From Leucobacter sp. (GTDB taxonomy: Bacteria > Actinomycetota > Actinomycetes > Actinomycetales > Microbacteriaceae), in the NCBI GenBank assembly GCA_031178565.1, contig JAPSIU010000046.1:1-13528 (forward strand): 13,528 bases of DNA. The letters are read 5' to 3'. Under the pieces are notes generated by a model, which was not told where the DNA came from, made no database searches, and saw only the letters and a list, made by a program, of their open reading frames with translations. Position numbers and translations under genes: made by a program. Below are positions 1 to 6,943 of this stretch, in pieces. The stretch's first letter is position 1. Each line of letters begins with the position of its first letter.

Positions 1-1023
1 GTTACGGCCGCCGCGAACGGGTCGGCCGTAACCGGGCTGCGCACGTTCGAACAGGGCACGCCGCTCTGGAACCTGCGTTTCCGCGGCGAGGCCGCGCCCG
101 CTCTCATCTCCGGGGTCGCCGCGCACAGCATCGGCAGGATGCCGAACCTCGCTACCTCGGGAGTGGGTGTGGTGCTCGGAACACTCGCGCACGCGCAGGG
201 CTGGCCGGTCCCGATCGGCGGATCCCGGGCCATCGGCGACGCCCTCGCGGCCGACCTCCTCGTGCACGGCGGCCGCATCGAGACCGCCCACGCGATCGAG
301 GACGCGAGAGAGCTCGACGGCTTCCGGGTGAGGCTCTTCGATACTTCGCCGAAGGGGCTGCTGAGGATCGCCGGAAGATCCCTGCCGGCCCGGTACCGGC
401 GAGCACTCTCGCGATTCCGCTACGGCGACGGGGCCAGCAAGGTCGACTTCGTGCTCGACGGGCCGATCCCGTGGCGGGATCCCCGCGTCGCTGCGGCGGC
501 GACCGTCCATCTCGGGGGGACCCGTGCCGAGAGTGCGGCGGCCGAGCTCGAGGTGGCGCGGGGGAGACACCCCGAGCGGCCCTATGTGCTGCTCGCGCAG
601 ATCGCGGACTTCGATCCCGCGCGCAACCCGGCCGGAGTCAACGCCGTGTGGAGCTACACGCACGTGCCGAGCGGCTCCGACGCCGACGTCTCGGAAGCGG
701 TGATCGCGCAGATCGAGCGCTTCGCACCGGGATTCCGCGACCGGATCGTCGACTTCCGGGTGATGACCGCGGCCCGGCTCGCGAATTACAACCGCAACTA
801 CCACGGCGGCGACTTCAGCGCCGGCGCGGTGACCATACCGCAGCTGATCGCGAGGCCGACGGTCTCCGTCGACCCCTGGCGCACGCCGGCGAAGGGCATC
901 TACCTCTGCTCGTCGTCGGCGCCCCCGGGCCCCGGCGTGCACGGTCTCCCGGGCTGGTACGCCGCACGCTCCGCGCTGCGGCACGAGTACGGGCTCCCGG
1001 AACCGGACCTCGGTCTGGGCTGA
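1..1023 (+). CDS. FAD-dependent oxidoreductase, phytoene dehydrogenase-like (COG1233 type), 5' truncated by window edge
   Basis: The reading frame is open from base 1 to the TGA at 1021-1023 (340 residues), so the start and the N-terminal GxGxxG FAD-binding fold lie upstream of the window. Family members are about 480-520 residues, so roughly the last two thirds is seen. Two family hallmarks are visible. One is FRGEAAPALISGVAAHS near residues 28-44, followed by a hydrophobic stretch and GWPVPIGGSRAIGDAL. The other is the C-terminal FAD-contacting signature YLCSSSAPPGPGVHG with GWYAARSAL just after it. These proteins are cytosolic or membrane-associated flavoenzymes that desaturate or oxidise hydrophobic substrates; the true substrate of this branch is generally unknown and I cannot name it. 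The next gene is on the same strand but 301 bases away, so it need not share its operon. The family call is secure; a carotenoid role is not supported by any neighbour. Confidence 0.85.
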   Translation, partial: VTAAANGSAVTGLRTFEQGTPLWNLRFRGEAAPALISGVAAHSIGRMPNLATSGVGVVLGTLAHAQGWPVPIGGSRAIGDALAADLLVHGGRIETAHAIEDARELDGFRVRLFDTSPKGLLRIAGRSLPARYRRALSRFRYGDGASKVDFVLDGPIPWRDPRVAAAATVHLGGTRAESAAAELEVARGRHPERPYVLLAQIADFDPARNPAGVNAVWSYTHVPSGSDADVSEAVIAQIERFAPGFRDRIVDFRVMTAARLANYNRNYHGGDFSAGAVTIPQLIARPTVSVDPWRTPAKGIYLCSSSAPPGPGVHGLPGWYAARSALRHEYGLPEPDLGLG

Positions 1024-1324
1024 GGCTGATTCCGCCCGGGCTTCGGCACCGAGCCCGCGGGAGGCCGCGGCTTCAGCCCGAATGGGGGTCGTGCAAGCGG
1101 CGCAGCCCGCCCGCGGAATCAGTCGTTCCGCGTCGAACGGCGAAGCCGGGTGGCGCGAGAGCGCCGGAGTCCCACCGGGGTTTCGGGGCCGCGGGGCGCG
1201 TGTGCGCGGAGTACGTCGGGATCCGCCCCGACTTCCACGGATTCCGCAGCCCCCGCGCACCCGACGGCGGAGCCGGAAGCGCAAGACTGTGTGTGTATCA
1301 CGACGAAGATTGCAAAGGAGCGAC
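1024..1324. other. Non-coding leader between oxidoreductase and transporter operon
   Basis: I see no convincing gene in these 301 bases; the frame of the downstream permease stays open through here by chance, as is common at high GC. Three inverted repeats are visible. An imperfect hairpin spans 1038-1056, right after the oxidoreductase stop. A 5-bp stem capped by a GAGA tetraloop lies at 1152-1165 (GGCGC/GCGCC). A 6-bp dyad lies at 1215-1232 (GTCGGG/CCCGAC around ATCCGC). None is followed by a T-run. Position suggests that the transporter operon promoter and any operator are here, but I find no clear -35/-10 pair. Confidence 0.5.
1038..1056 (+). terminator. Weak hairpin after the oxidoreductase gene, possible terminator
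   Basis: GGGCT pairs with AGCCC, and CG/CG closes the top with one bulged T and a GCAC loop, 14 bases past the stop codon. A second repeat, CCGCGG-gagg-CCGCGG, follows at 1055-1070 and overlaps its foot. There is no T-tract, so termination would have to rely on the GC stem alone. The structure is visible; the function is a guess. Confidence 0.25.
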
Positions 1325-2212
1325 GTGGCATCGACGACACGGATGATTCACCTCGGCTCGCGGGAGCGACCGAAGCGCGGATCACTGCTGCTGCTCATCC
1401 CCGGCGTCGCCTCGGTCGTGCTGCTCGGGATCCTCCCCCTATTCATCGTCGCGCGGAACAGTTTCGCGACCGCCGACAACTACGGGGGCATCACGGGCGG
1501 GTTCACGCTCGAGCACTATGTCAAACTGCTCGATCCGGTCTACTCGAAGACGCTGCTGTACTCGCTCGGCCTCGGGCTGCTGAACACACTCGTCTGCCTC
1601 GTGATCGGGTACCTCACCTCGTACTACATCGTGTCCCGCCCGGAGGGGCGCCAGGGATTCCTCCTGCTGCTCGTCATCATCCCGTTCTGGACCGACTTCC
1701 TCGTCCGCACGTTCGCGTGGATCACCATCCTCGGCTCCGGCGGGCCGATCGCCGGTGTGCTCGGGATCTTCGGGATATCGGGCTTCTCGATGATCCCGAG
1801 CAATGTCGCGGTGATCCTCGGATTGCTGTACGCCTTCCTCCCGACCGCGATCTTCCCCATCTACGCGTCGATGCGCTCCATCGACGGCTCGCTCAAGGAA
1901 GCCGCGACCGACCTCGGCTGCGGCTGGTGGGGCGTGCACCGCCGGGTGATCCTGCCGCTCAGCAGCCCGGGCATCCTCGGTGCGGCGCTGCTGACCTTCA
2001 TCCCGACGATGGGCGTCTTCGTGATCCCGGTGCTCCTCGGCGGCGGGAAGGATCCGCTCGTCGGAAACCTGATCGTGACCCTGTACACGGAGTTCCGCAA
2101 CCAGCCGATGGGGGCCGCGGTCTCGATGGTGCTGCTGGTGCTCATGCTGATCTCGATGGCGCTCGTGGGGTTCGGATTGAAGCGCGCGTCGAACAAGAAG
2201 CAGGGAGCGTAG
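1325..2212 (+). CDS. potB: ABC transporter permease, spermidine/putrescine (PotB) type
   Basis: An inner-membrane subunit of a type I ABC importer. GTG at 1325 is chosen because AAAGGAG (1314-1320) sits just upstream; an in-frame ATG at 1343 is the alternative. The product of 295 residues matches the usual PotB size (about 280-310). Hydrophobic segments lie near residues 21-43, 78-103, 111-136, 161-183, 215-239 and 263-285, giving six membrane spans. The EAA loop that docks on the ATPase reads EAATDLGCG (192-200) with P211 at its end. It is followed by a second permease three bases after the stop, then by the binding protein and the ATPase, so a full importer is present. The symbol marks the family only. 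Relatives also carry opines, phosphonates or betaine-like cations, so the substrate is open. Confidence 0.88.
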   Translation: MASTTRMIHLGSRERPKRGSLLLLIPGVASVVLLGILPLFIVARNSFATADNYGGITGGFTLEHYVKLLDPVYSKTLLYSLGLGLLNTLVCLVIGYLTSYYIVSRPEGRQGFLLLLVIIPFWTDFLVRTFAWITILGSGGPIAGVLGIFGISGFSMIPSNVAVILGLLYAFLPTAIFPIYASMRSIDGSLKEAATDLGCGWWGVHRRVILPLSSPGILGAALLTFIPTMGVFVIPVLLGGGKDPLVGNLIVTLYTEFRNQPMGAAVSMVLLVLMLISMALVGFGLKRASNKKQGA

Positions 2213-2214
2213 TC

Positions 2215-2997
2215 GTGGATCGCATCGTGAACGGGATCGCCCGCGGCGTCTTCGTCTTCCTGTACATTCCCATCGCCGCGGTCATCGTCTACTCCTTCAA
2301 CGCGGCGGGGACCAGCACGCGCTTCGAGGGGATCACGCTCCAGTGGTACATCGAGCTCTTCCGCGACGGGGCGCTCATGCAGACCCTGCGGACGAGTGCG
2401 ATCGTGGCGGTCATCACCGCGACCGTCGCCACGATCATCGGCGTCATGTTCGCGCTCGGCATGACCCGTTACCGCGGACGCGGCAGAGGCGGTCTGCTGG
2501 CGATGATCGCCCTGCCGCTCATCGTGCCCGAGATCGTGCTCGGTGTCGCACTGCTCAGCGTGTTCAGCACCGTGAAGATCCCGTTCGGGATCACCACACT
2601 CGTGCTCGGCCACCTCATCGTGTCGCTGCCGCTCGCCACCCTCGTGCTCATGAGCTCCGCGGCGATGCTGGATCCGAGCTTGCCCGAGGCCGCGACGGAT
2701 CTCGGCTGCACCCCGTGGCAGACGTTCACGCGGGTCTACTTCCCCCTGCTCCGCCCCGCCGTCGTCGCGGCCTGGCTGCTGAGCTTCACCACCTCCTTCA
2801 GCAACATCGTCATGTCGACGTTCCTGAGCGGAGTGGGGTCGACGACGCTGCCCCTCGAGATCTACTCGAGCTTGAAAACGGGGCTGACCCCGAGCATCAA
2901 CGCCCTCGGCGCGCTGCTGATCGTGCTGACGCTGGTCATCGTGCTGCTCGTCGGCGTGAGTCAGATGCGCCGCATACTCGTCGAGTCCCGCTCCTGA
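2215..2997 (+). CDS. potC: ABC transporter permease, spermidine/putrescine (PotC) type
   Basis: The second membrane subunit of the importer. GTG at 2215 is two bases after the TAG of the first permease (2210-2212), with AGGGAG at 2202-2207 inside that gene's last codons as ribosome binding site; such coupling is typical of subunits made in equal amounts. The product has 260 residues, normal for PotC. Membrane segments are seen near residues 10-28, 60-82, 93-119, 128-150, 180-200 and 232-250. The ATPase-docking EAA motif is EAATDLGCT (158-166), nearly identical to that in the partner permease. The next gene starts 45 bases downstream with its own ribosome binding site. The family assignment is strong; the transported molecule cannot be read from a permease. 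Confidence 0.88.
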   Translation: MDRIVNGIARGVFVFLYIPIAAVIVYSFNAAGTSTRFEGITLQWYIELFRDGALMQTLRTSAIVAVITATVATIIGVMFALGMTRYRGRGRGGLLAMIALPLIVPEIVLGVALLSVFSTVKIPFGITTLVLGHLIVSLPLATLVLMSSAAMLDPSLPEAATDLGCTPWQTFTRVYFPLLRPAVVAAWLLSFTTSFSNIVMSTFLSGVGSTTLPLEIYSSLKTGLTPSINALGALLIVLTLVIVLLVGVSQMRRILVESRS

Positions 2998-3042
2998 GCG
3001 CCGGCCGCGACGCACCTCCCATCCACACGAAAGGAACACTTC

Positions 3043-4104
3043 ATGAAGAAGATCACACTTGCAGCCGCGGGCATCGCAGCCCTGCTGGCGCTGACCTCCT
3101 GCAGCGGCGGAGGCGCCTCCGAGGGCGAGGCCTCGACGGAGCTGAACGTGTACGCGTGGGCTGACGAGATCCCGCAGACGGTCTTCGACGCCTTCACCGA
3201 GGAGACGGGGATCAAGGTCAACGTCGACAGCTTCGACAGCAACGAGACCATGATCTCGAAGCTCTCCGCGGGGAATTCCGGCTACGACATCGTGGAGCCG
3301 AGCCAGTACGCCGTGCAGCAGCTCGTCGGACAGGAACTCGTCGAACCCCTCGACAAGTCGAGGATCGAGGGGCTCGACAACATCGCTGAGAAGTTCAAGG
3401 ATCCGAGCTACGATCCGGGGCTCGAGTACTCGGTGCCCTGGGTGTGGGGCACGACCGGGCTCATGTACAACTCCACGTGCACCGGCGGCGAGGAGATCAC
3501 GAGCTGGAAGTCGCTCTTCGACCCGAAGTGGCAGGGCAAGATCAACATGCTCGACAACATGCTCGCGGCCTACATCGCGGGACTCCAGGTGAACGGCTTC
3601 GATGCGGACAGCACCGATGAGCAGGAGATCGCGAAGGCGACCGAGTCCCTCATCGAGCAGAAGCCCCTCCTCGCGGGCTACAACTCGACGAACTACGGCG
3701 ACCTCGTCGCGAACGGCGACGTCTGCATCTCCGAGGCGTGGGGCGGCACCAGCACGGCGAAGATCGTCGAGGAGAACGAGGACGTGCACTACGTGCTCCC
3801 CGAGGAGGGCGGAAGCCTCTGGGTCGACGGTCTCGCGATCGCGAAGGGCGCCCCGCACGAGGACGCGGCCTACGAGTTCATCAACTTCCTGCTGCGTCCC
3901 GAGATCGCCGCGATGGCGACCAACGACGGCGGCCTCGCCAGCGCGAACGCCGCGGCTCAGGAGCACATCACGGACCAGGGGCTGCTCAGCAACGCAGCCG
4001 TCTACGCATCAGAGGAGCAGGTCGCCAACGCCGACTTCATCGTCGATCCCGGAGCGGCGATGAAGTTCTACCAGGACGGCTGGACCCGCGTCAAAGCGTC
4101 CTAG
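3043..4104 (+). CDS. potD: Lipoprotein substrate-binding protein, PotD/PotF type
   Basis: The external receptor of the importer, 353 residues. ATG at 3043 follows AAAGGA (3030-3035) by 7 bases. The N-terminus MKK plus a hydrophobic stretch ends in the lipobox L17-T-S-C20, so the mature protein is anchored through C20 on the outer face of the membrane. Family marks include NVYAWADEIP (35-44), FTEETGIKV (51-59), DSNETM (65-70), GNSGYDIVEPSQY (77-89), WGTTG (135-139) and INFLLRPEIA (280-289). Recalled alignment with Escherichia coli PotD keeps ligand-contact positions W39, S87, Y89, D171, W233, W260 and D262. The position of PotD E171, an amine contact, is L174 here, so the ligand is probably not spermidine itself. 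C146 and C228 could form a disulfide outside the cell. It is the third gene of the transporter operon. Confidence 0.9.
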   Translation: MKKITLAAAGIAALLALTSCSGGGASEGEASTELNVYAWADEIPQTVFDAFTEETGIKVNVDSFDSNETMISKLSAGNSGYDIVEPSQYAVQQLVGQELVEPLDKSRIEGLDNIAEKFKDPSYDPGLEYSVPWVWGTTGLMYNSTCTGGEEITSWKSLFDPKWQGKINMLDNMLAAYIAGLQVNGFDADSTDEQEIAKATESLIEQKPLLAGYNSTNYGDLVANGDVCISEAWGGTSTAKIVEENEDVHYVLPEEGGSLWVDGLAIAKGAPHEDAAYEFINFLLRPEIAAMATNDGGLASANAAAQEHITDQGLLSNAAVYASEEQVANADFIVDPGAAMKFYQDGWTRVKAS

Positions 4105-4140
4105 CGTCCGACCATCACGAGATTCGAGCGAACGACGATT

Positions 4141-4149
4141 GAGGCCATG
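4141..4149 (+). promoter_or_regulatory. Unusually close, weak ribosome binding site of the ATPase gene
   Basis: GAGG at 4141-4144 is only two bases from ATG 4147, much closer than the 6-8 bases seen at the other genes of the cluster. No better site or alternative ATG/GTG start is visible in frame. This predicts low translation of the ATPase relative to the binding protein. Confidence 0.4.
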
Positions 4150-5280
4150 AACACGCAGACCACGTCAACAGCAGCACCGGCGGTCCGGATCGAGGGTCTG
4201 TCGAAGAACTTCGGCGACCATCTCGCGGTGCATCCCCTGGACCTCGAGATCCGGGAGAACGAGTTCTTCTCGATCCTCGGTCCTTCGGGGTGCGGGAAGA
4301 CCACGCTGATGCGGATGATCACGGGGTTCGAGACCCCGAGCTCGGGCCGCGTGCTGCTGGGCGGGGTCGACGTGACCCGTGTTCCCACGCGGAATCGCGA
4401 CCTCAACATGCTGTTCCAGAGCTACGCGCTGTTCCCGCACCTCACGGTGTTCGAGAACGTCGCGTTCGAGCTCCGGGTGCGGCGGGTCGCCAAGAACGAG
4501 GCGAACCGCCGCACCCGGGAAGCGCTCGAGCTCGTGAGACTCGCGCACCTCGGCGACAGGAAGCCCAATCAGCTGTCGGGCGGGCAGCGGCAGCGCATCG
4601 CGCTCGCGCGCGCCGTGGTCTCGGGACCGAAGGTGGTGCTGCTCGACGAACCGCTCGGCGCGCTCGATCAGCAGCTCCGGAAGGAGATGCAGATCGAGCT
4701 CAAGCGGATGCAGCGCGAGGTCGGCATCACCTTCGTCTACGTGACGCACGACCAGGAGGAAGCGCTCACGATGTCCGATCGGATCGCGGTCATGTCGGAG
4801 GGCGTCGTGCAGCAGGTCGCGGGCCCGGAGGACATCTACAACCGTCCCGAGACCCGCTTCGTGGCGGGATTCATCGGGAGCTGCAACCTGATCGACGTCT
4901 CGGTGCCGGCCGGTCGCGCCGGGCACGAGGTGCCGGTGCCGATCGACGGGGTCGGGTCGGTGACCGGAGTGCTCGCGGAGGATGTGCCCTCCGCGCGGCC
5001 GGGCGCTCTGCTGCTGCGGCCGGAGCGCATCGAGGCGCGTCGTGCGGGCGCCGCCGAGAACGCCGGCGGCGCGGAGGGCGATGGCGCCGCTCTCGCCGGG
5101 ACGGTGGAGACGCTGACGTTTCTCGGCGAGGAGTGGCACGTCCACCTCCGGATCGGGGAGCGGCTCGTGAAGGTCTCCGTTTCGAGCCTCGTGAAGGAAC
5201 GAGATCTGCCCGGACTCGCGATCGGCGAGGCGCTGCGCGTCTCGTGGAGGCCGCAGGACGCGAGGATCGTGGTCCGCTGA
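4147..5280 (+). CDS. potA: ABC transporter ATP-binding protein, PotA type
   Basis: The cytoplasmic ATPase that powers the importer, 377 residues, the usual PotA length. All nucleotide-binding motifs are intact: Walker A GPSGCGKT (45-52), Q-loop Q91, signature LSGGQ (143-147), Walker B LLDEP (165-169, with D167 and E168), D-loop GALD (171-174) and switch H201. After about residue 235 comes a TOBE-type regulatory domain, seen in FIGSCNLIDV (about 242-251), LLRPERIEA and VSWRPQDARIVVR at the very end. ATG 4147 is the only reasonable start, but its ribosome binding site is poor (GAGG at 4141-4144, two bases away). Lower expression than the binding protein, or partial coupling across the 42-base gap, would be consistent with that. 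It completes the importer set. Confidence 0.92.
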   Translation: MNTQTTSTAAPAVRIEGLSKNFGDHLAVHPLDLEIRENEFFSILGPSGCGKTTLMRMITGFETPSSGRVLLGGVDVTRVPTRNRDLNMLFQSYALFPHLTVFENVAFELRVRRVAKNEANRRTREALELVRLAHLGDRKPNQLSGGQRQRIALARAVVSGPKVVLLDEPLGALDQQLRKEMQIELKRMQREVGITFVYVTHDQEEALTMSDRIAVMSEGVVQQVAGPEDIYNRPETRFVAGFIGSCNLIDVSVPAGRAGHEVPVPIDGVGSVTGVLAEDVPSARPGALLLRPERIEARRAGAAENAGGAEGDGAALAGTVETLTFLGEEWHVHLRIGERLVKVSVSSLVKERDLPGLAIGEALRVSWRPQDARIVVR

Positions 5281-5353
5281 GCCGGGCCGGACGACCGGTG
5301 CGGCGCCGTCGCACGGTATCGAACGAGAACAGAAAGAGCAGGAGGTAGCTCCG

Positions 5354-6154
5354 ATGAGAGTCGCCGTTGTCCAGACCTCTCCGGGCATCGACCCGGATGC
5401 GAACTTCGCGACGATTCGCCGGTTCACCGCCGAGGCGTCCGAGCAGGGCGCACGGCTCGTCGTCTTCCCCGAGGAGGCGATGCTGCTCGCCGACGACGGG
5501 ATCAAGCCGCGCATGCCCGAGATCCTGAGCGATGCGTGGCCGCGCTTCGAAGCGCTTCTCCGGGATCTCGCACGGGAGCATCGGATCGCGCTCATCGCGG
5601 GCGGCTACGAGCCGAATCCCGAGGGGCAGCCGTTCAACACGATCCTCGCGGTGGGAGCGGACGGCGGCGAGCTCGCCCGGTACCACAAGATGCACACCTA
5701 CGATGCGTTCGCCTACCAGGAGTCCGCCTACGTCACTCCCGGCGCCCTGCTCCCGCCGGTCGTCGACGTCGAGGGCATCCGGGTGGGGATCGCGAACTGC
5801 TACGACGTCCGCTTCCCCGAGCTGTTCCGGAGCCTCGCCGATCGCGGAGTCGACGTCATCTCGCTCTCCGCGGCCTGGGTCTCGGGCAAGGGCAAGGAGG
5901 AGCACTGGTCGGTGCTCACCCGCGCACGCGCGATCGAGAATGTGAGCTGGCTCCTCGCCTCGGGCACGGTCGGACCCGACTCGGCCGGTCTGAGCCGGAT
6001 CATCGACCCGCTCGGCATCGTCGTCGCCGGGCTGAACGCGCACGACGAGGGCCTCGTGATCGCGGACATCGATCCGGAGCGCACGCGGAGCGCACGGGCC
6101 ATGCTGCCCGCTCTCGAGAACCGACGCATCGAACTCGCCTACAGCGTGAACTGA
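5354..6154 (+). CDS. Carbon-nitrogen hydrolase (nitrilase superfamily amidase)
   Basis: A 266-residue cytosolic hydrolase of the nitrilase superfamily, which cleaves non-peptide C-N bonds, usually omega-amides or N-carbamoyl groups, with release of ammonia. The catalytic triad is complete: E40 in VVFPEE, K112 in YHKMHTYDAF, and the nucleophile C149 in NCYDVRFPEL. The extra active-site glutamate is E123 in YQESAY. The CYDxRFPEL form resembles the Nit1/Nit2-like branch (deaminated glutathione amidase and omega-amidase) rather than true nitrilases. ATG 5354 has a strong AGGAGG (5340-5345) eight bases upstream. It follows the importer by 73 bases and precedes the RraA-like gene by 13, so it is probably co-transcribed and acts on the imported compound or on a breakdown product. 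The exact amide is unknown. Confidence 0.88.
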   Translation: MRVAVVQTSPGIDPDANFATIRRFTAEASEQGARLVVFPEEAMLLADDGIKPRMPEILSDAWPRFEALLRDLAREHRIALIAGGYEPNPEGQPFNTILAVGADGGELARYHKMHTYDAFAYQESAYVTPGALLPPVVDVEGIRVGIANCYDVRFPELFRSLADRGVDVISLSAAWVSGKGKEEHWSVLTRARAIENVSWLLASGTVGPDSAGLSRIIDPLGIVVAGLNAHDEGLVIADIDPERTRSARAMLPALENRRIELAYSVN

Positions 6155-6167
6155 GAAGAAGAGGACC

Positions 6168-6854
6168 ATGTTTTTCCACACAGGAGAGATCCCCCGGCGG
6201 CTTTCGGCGGAACTGAGGGAGAAGCTCGGACGTCTGAGTTTCCCCACGCTCGGGCACTACCTCGAGGAGGGCTTCGTGGACCCCGGGGTGCGCCGCATCG
6301 TCGCGGGAGGCAGGCGCGTGATCGGGACCGCCTTCACCGTGCGCACGACGGCCACGGACTCGACCGCGCTGCATCACGCCGCCGGTCTCATCGAGGAGGG
6401 GCACGTGCTCGTCATCGACACGGGCGGCGACCGGCGGCACGCGCCGCTCGGCGAGGTCGTCGCCGCGCAGCTCGCGGCGCGGGGCGCGGCCGGCGCCGTG
6501 GTGGACGGCGTCGTCACCGACACCGACGAGATCGCGGAGCTCGGCCTCGCGGTGCACGCGCGCGGCACGAGCATGTTGACGACGAAGCTGCACGGGATCG
6601 ACGCGGGCGGCGTGAACGTTCCCGTGACCTGCGGCGGCGCCGTCGTGCGACCGGGCGACGTCGTCCTCGCCGATGCGAACGGCGCTCTCGTCGTCCCGCT
6701 CGACGTGCTCGAGCGGATCGTGGACCTCGCGCTGGAGGACGACGCCGAGGAGCCGGGGCTCGTCGCCGACCTCCGGAGCGGGATGCCGCTCGGCAGCCTG
6801 ACGGGCGCGAGCGACACGGTCTCCGCGCTGCTCGCGAGCGATACGCCTCAATAG
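6168..6854 (+). CDS. RraA-like family protein (class II pyruvate aldolase / oxaloacetate decarboxylase fold)
   Basis: A 228-residue member of the RraA / 4-hydroxy-4-methyl-2-oxoglutarate aldolase family. Many members split or decarboxylate 2-keto diacids with a divalent metal, and E. coli RraA instead inhibits RNase E. The fold is recognised from PLGEVVAAQLAARGAAGAVVDG (begins at residue 93), DEIAELGLAVHARG (120-133) and the closing VRPGDVVLADANGALVVP (160-177). The family active site is G-E, about 20 residues, then R-D. Here G95-E96 and the metal-binding D118 are present, but the arginine that holds the substrate carboxylate is T117. The reaction may therefore differ from the standard aldolase. 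It starts 13 bases after the amidase, with AGAGG at 6160-6164. The gene name rraA is avoided because an RNase E role is unlikely in this setting. Confidence 0.8.
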   Translation: MFFHTGEIPRRLSAELREKLGRLSFPTLGHYLEEGFVDPGVRRIVAGGRRVIGTAFTVRTTATDSTALHHAAGLIEEGHVLVIDTGGDRRHAPLGEVVAAQLAARGAAGAVVDGVVTDTDEIAELGLAVHARGTSMLTTKLHGIDAGGVNVPVTCGGAVVRPGDVVLADANGALVVPLDVLERIVDLALEDDAEEPGLVADLRSGMPLGSLTGASDTVSALLASDTPQ

Positions 6855-6867
6855 GGCTCCCGCCCAC

Positions 6868-6902
6868 CCCCGCTGCGGCGGGGTGCCGGTCCGCCGGACC
6901 GG
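6868..6902 (+). promoter_or_regulatory. Tandem perfect hairpins between the RraA-like gene and the beta-keto acid cleavage gene
   Basis: Two adjacent stems are visible: CCCCGC-tgcg-GCGGGG at 6868-6883 and CCGGTCC-gcc-GGACCGG at 6886-6902. Both are perfect, GC-rich and would be very stable in RNA, but neither is followed by T residues. They may act as an attenuator, a processing or stability element, or a weak terminator that lowers expression of the next gene, whose start is 42 bases further on. Confidence 0.5.
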
Positions 6903-6943
6903 TGCTCCACCGCGCCCGAAATCGAACGAATGAAAGGCAATCC

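Noticed and set aside
1150..2214. Upstream extension of the second permease through the first permease gene
   Set aside because: The extension is out of frame with the real first permease, is rich in Arg, His and Pro, and has no membrane segments. GTG 2215 with its own ribosome binding site explains the start.
1861..3966. A 701-codon open frame on the minus strand across the permease and binding-protein genes
   Set aside because: It lies antisense to well-recognised transporter genes and its protein is a low-complexity Arg/Asp/Glu/His/Val mix without domains. This is typical of the mirror frame at high GC.
4165..5595. A 476-codon minus-strand open frame across the ATPase and amidase genes
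   Set aside because: It is antisense to genes with complete catalytic motifs, and its own translation shows only charged low-complexity sequence.
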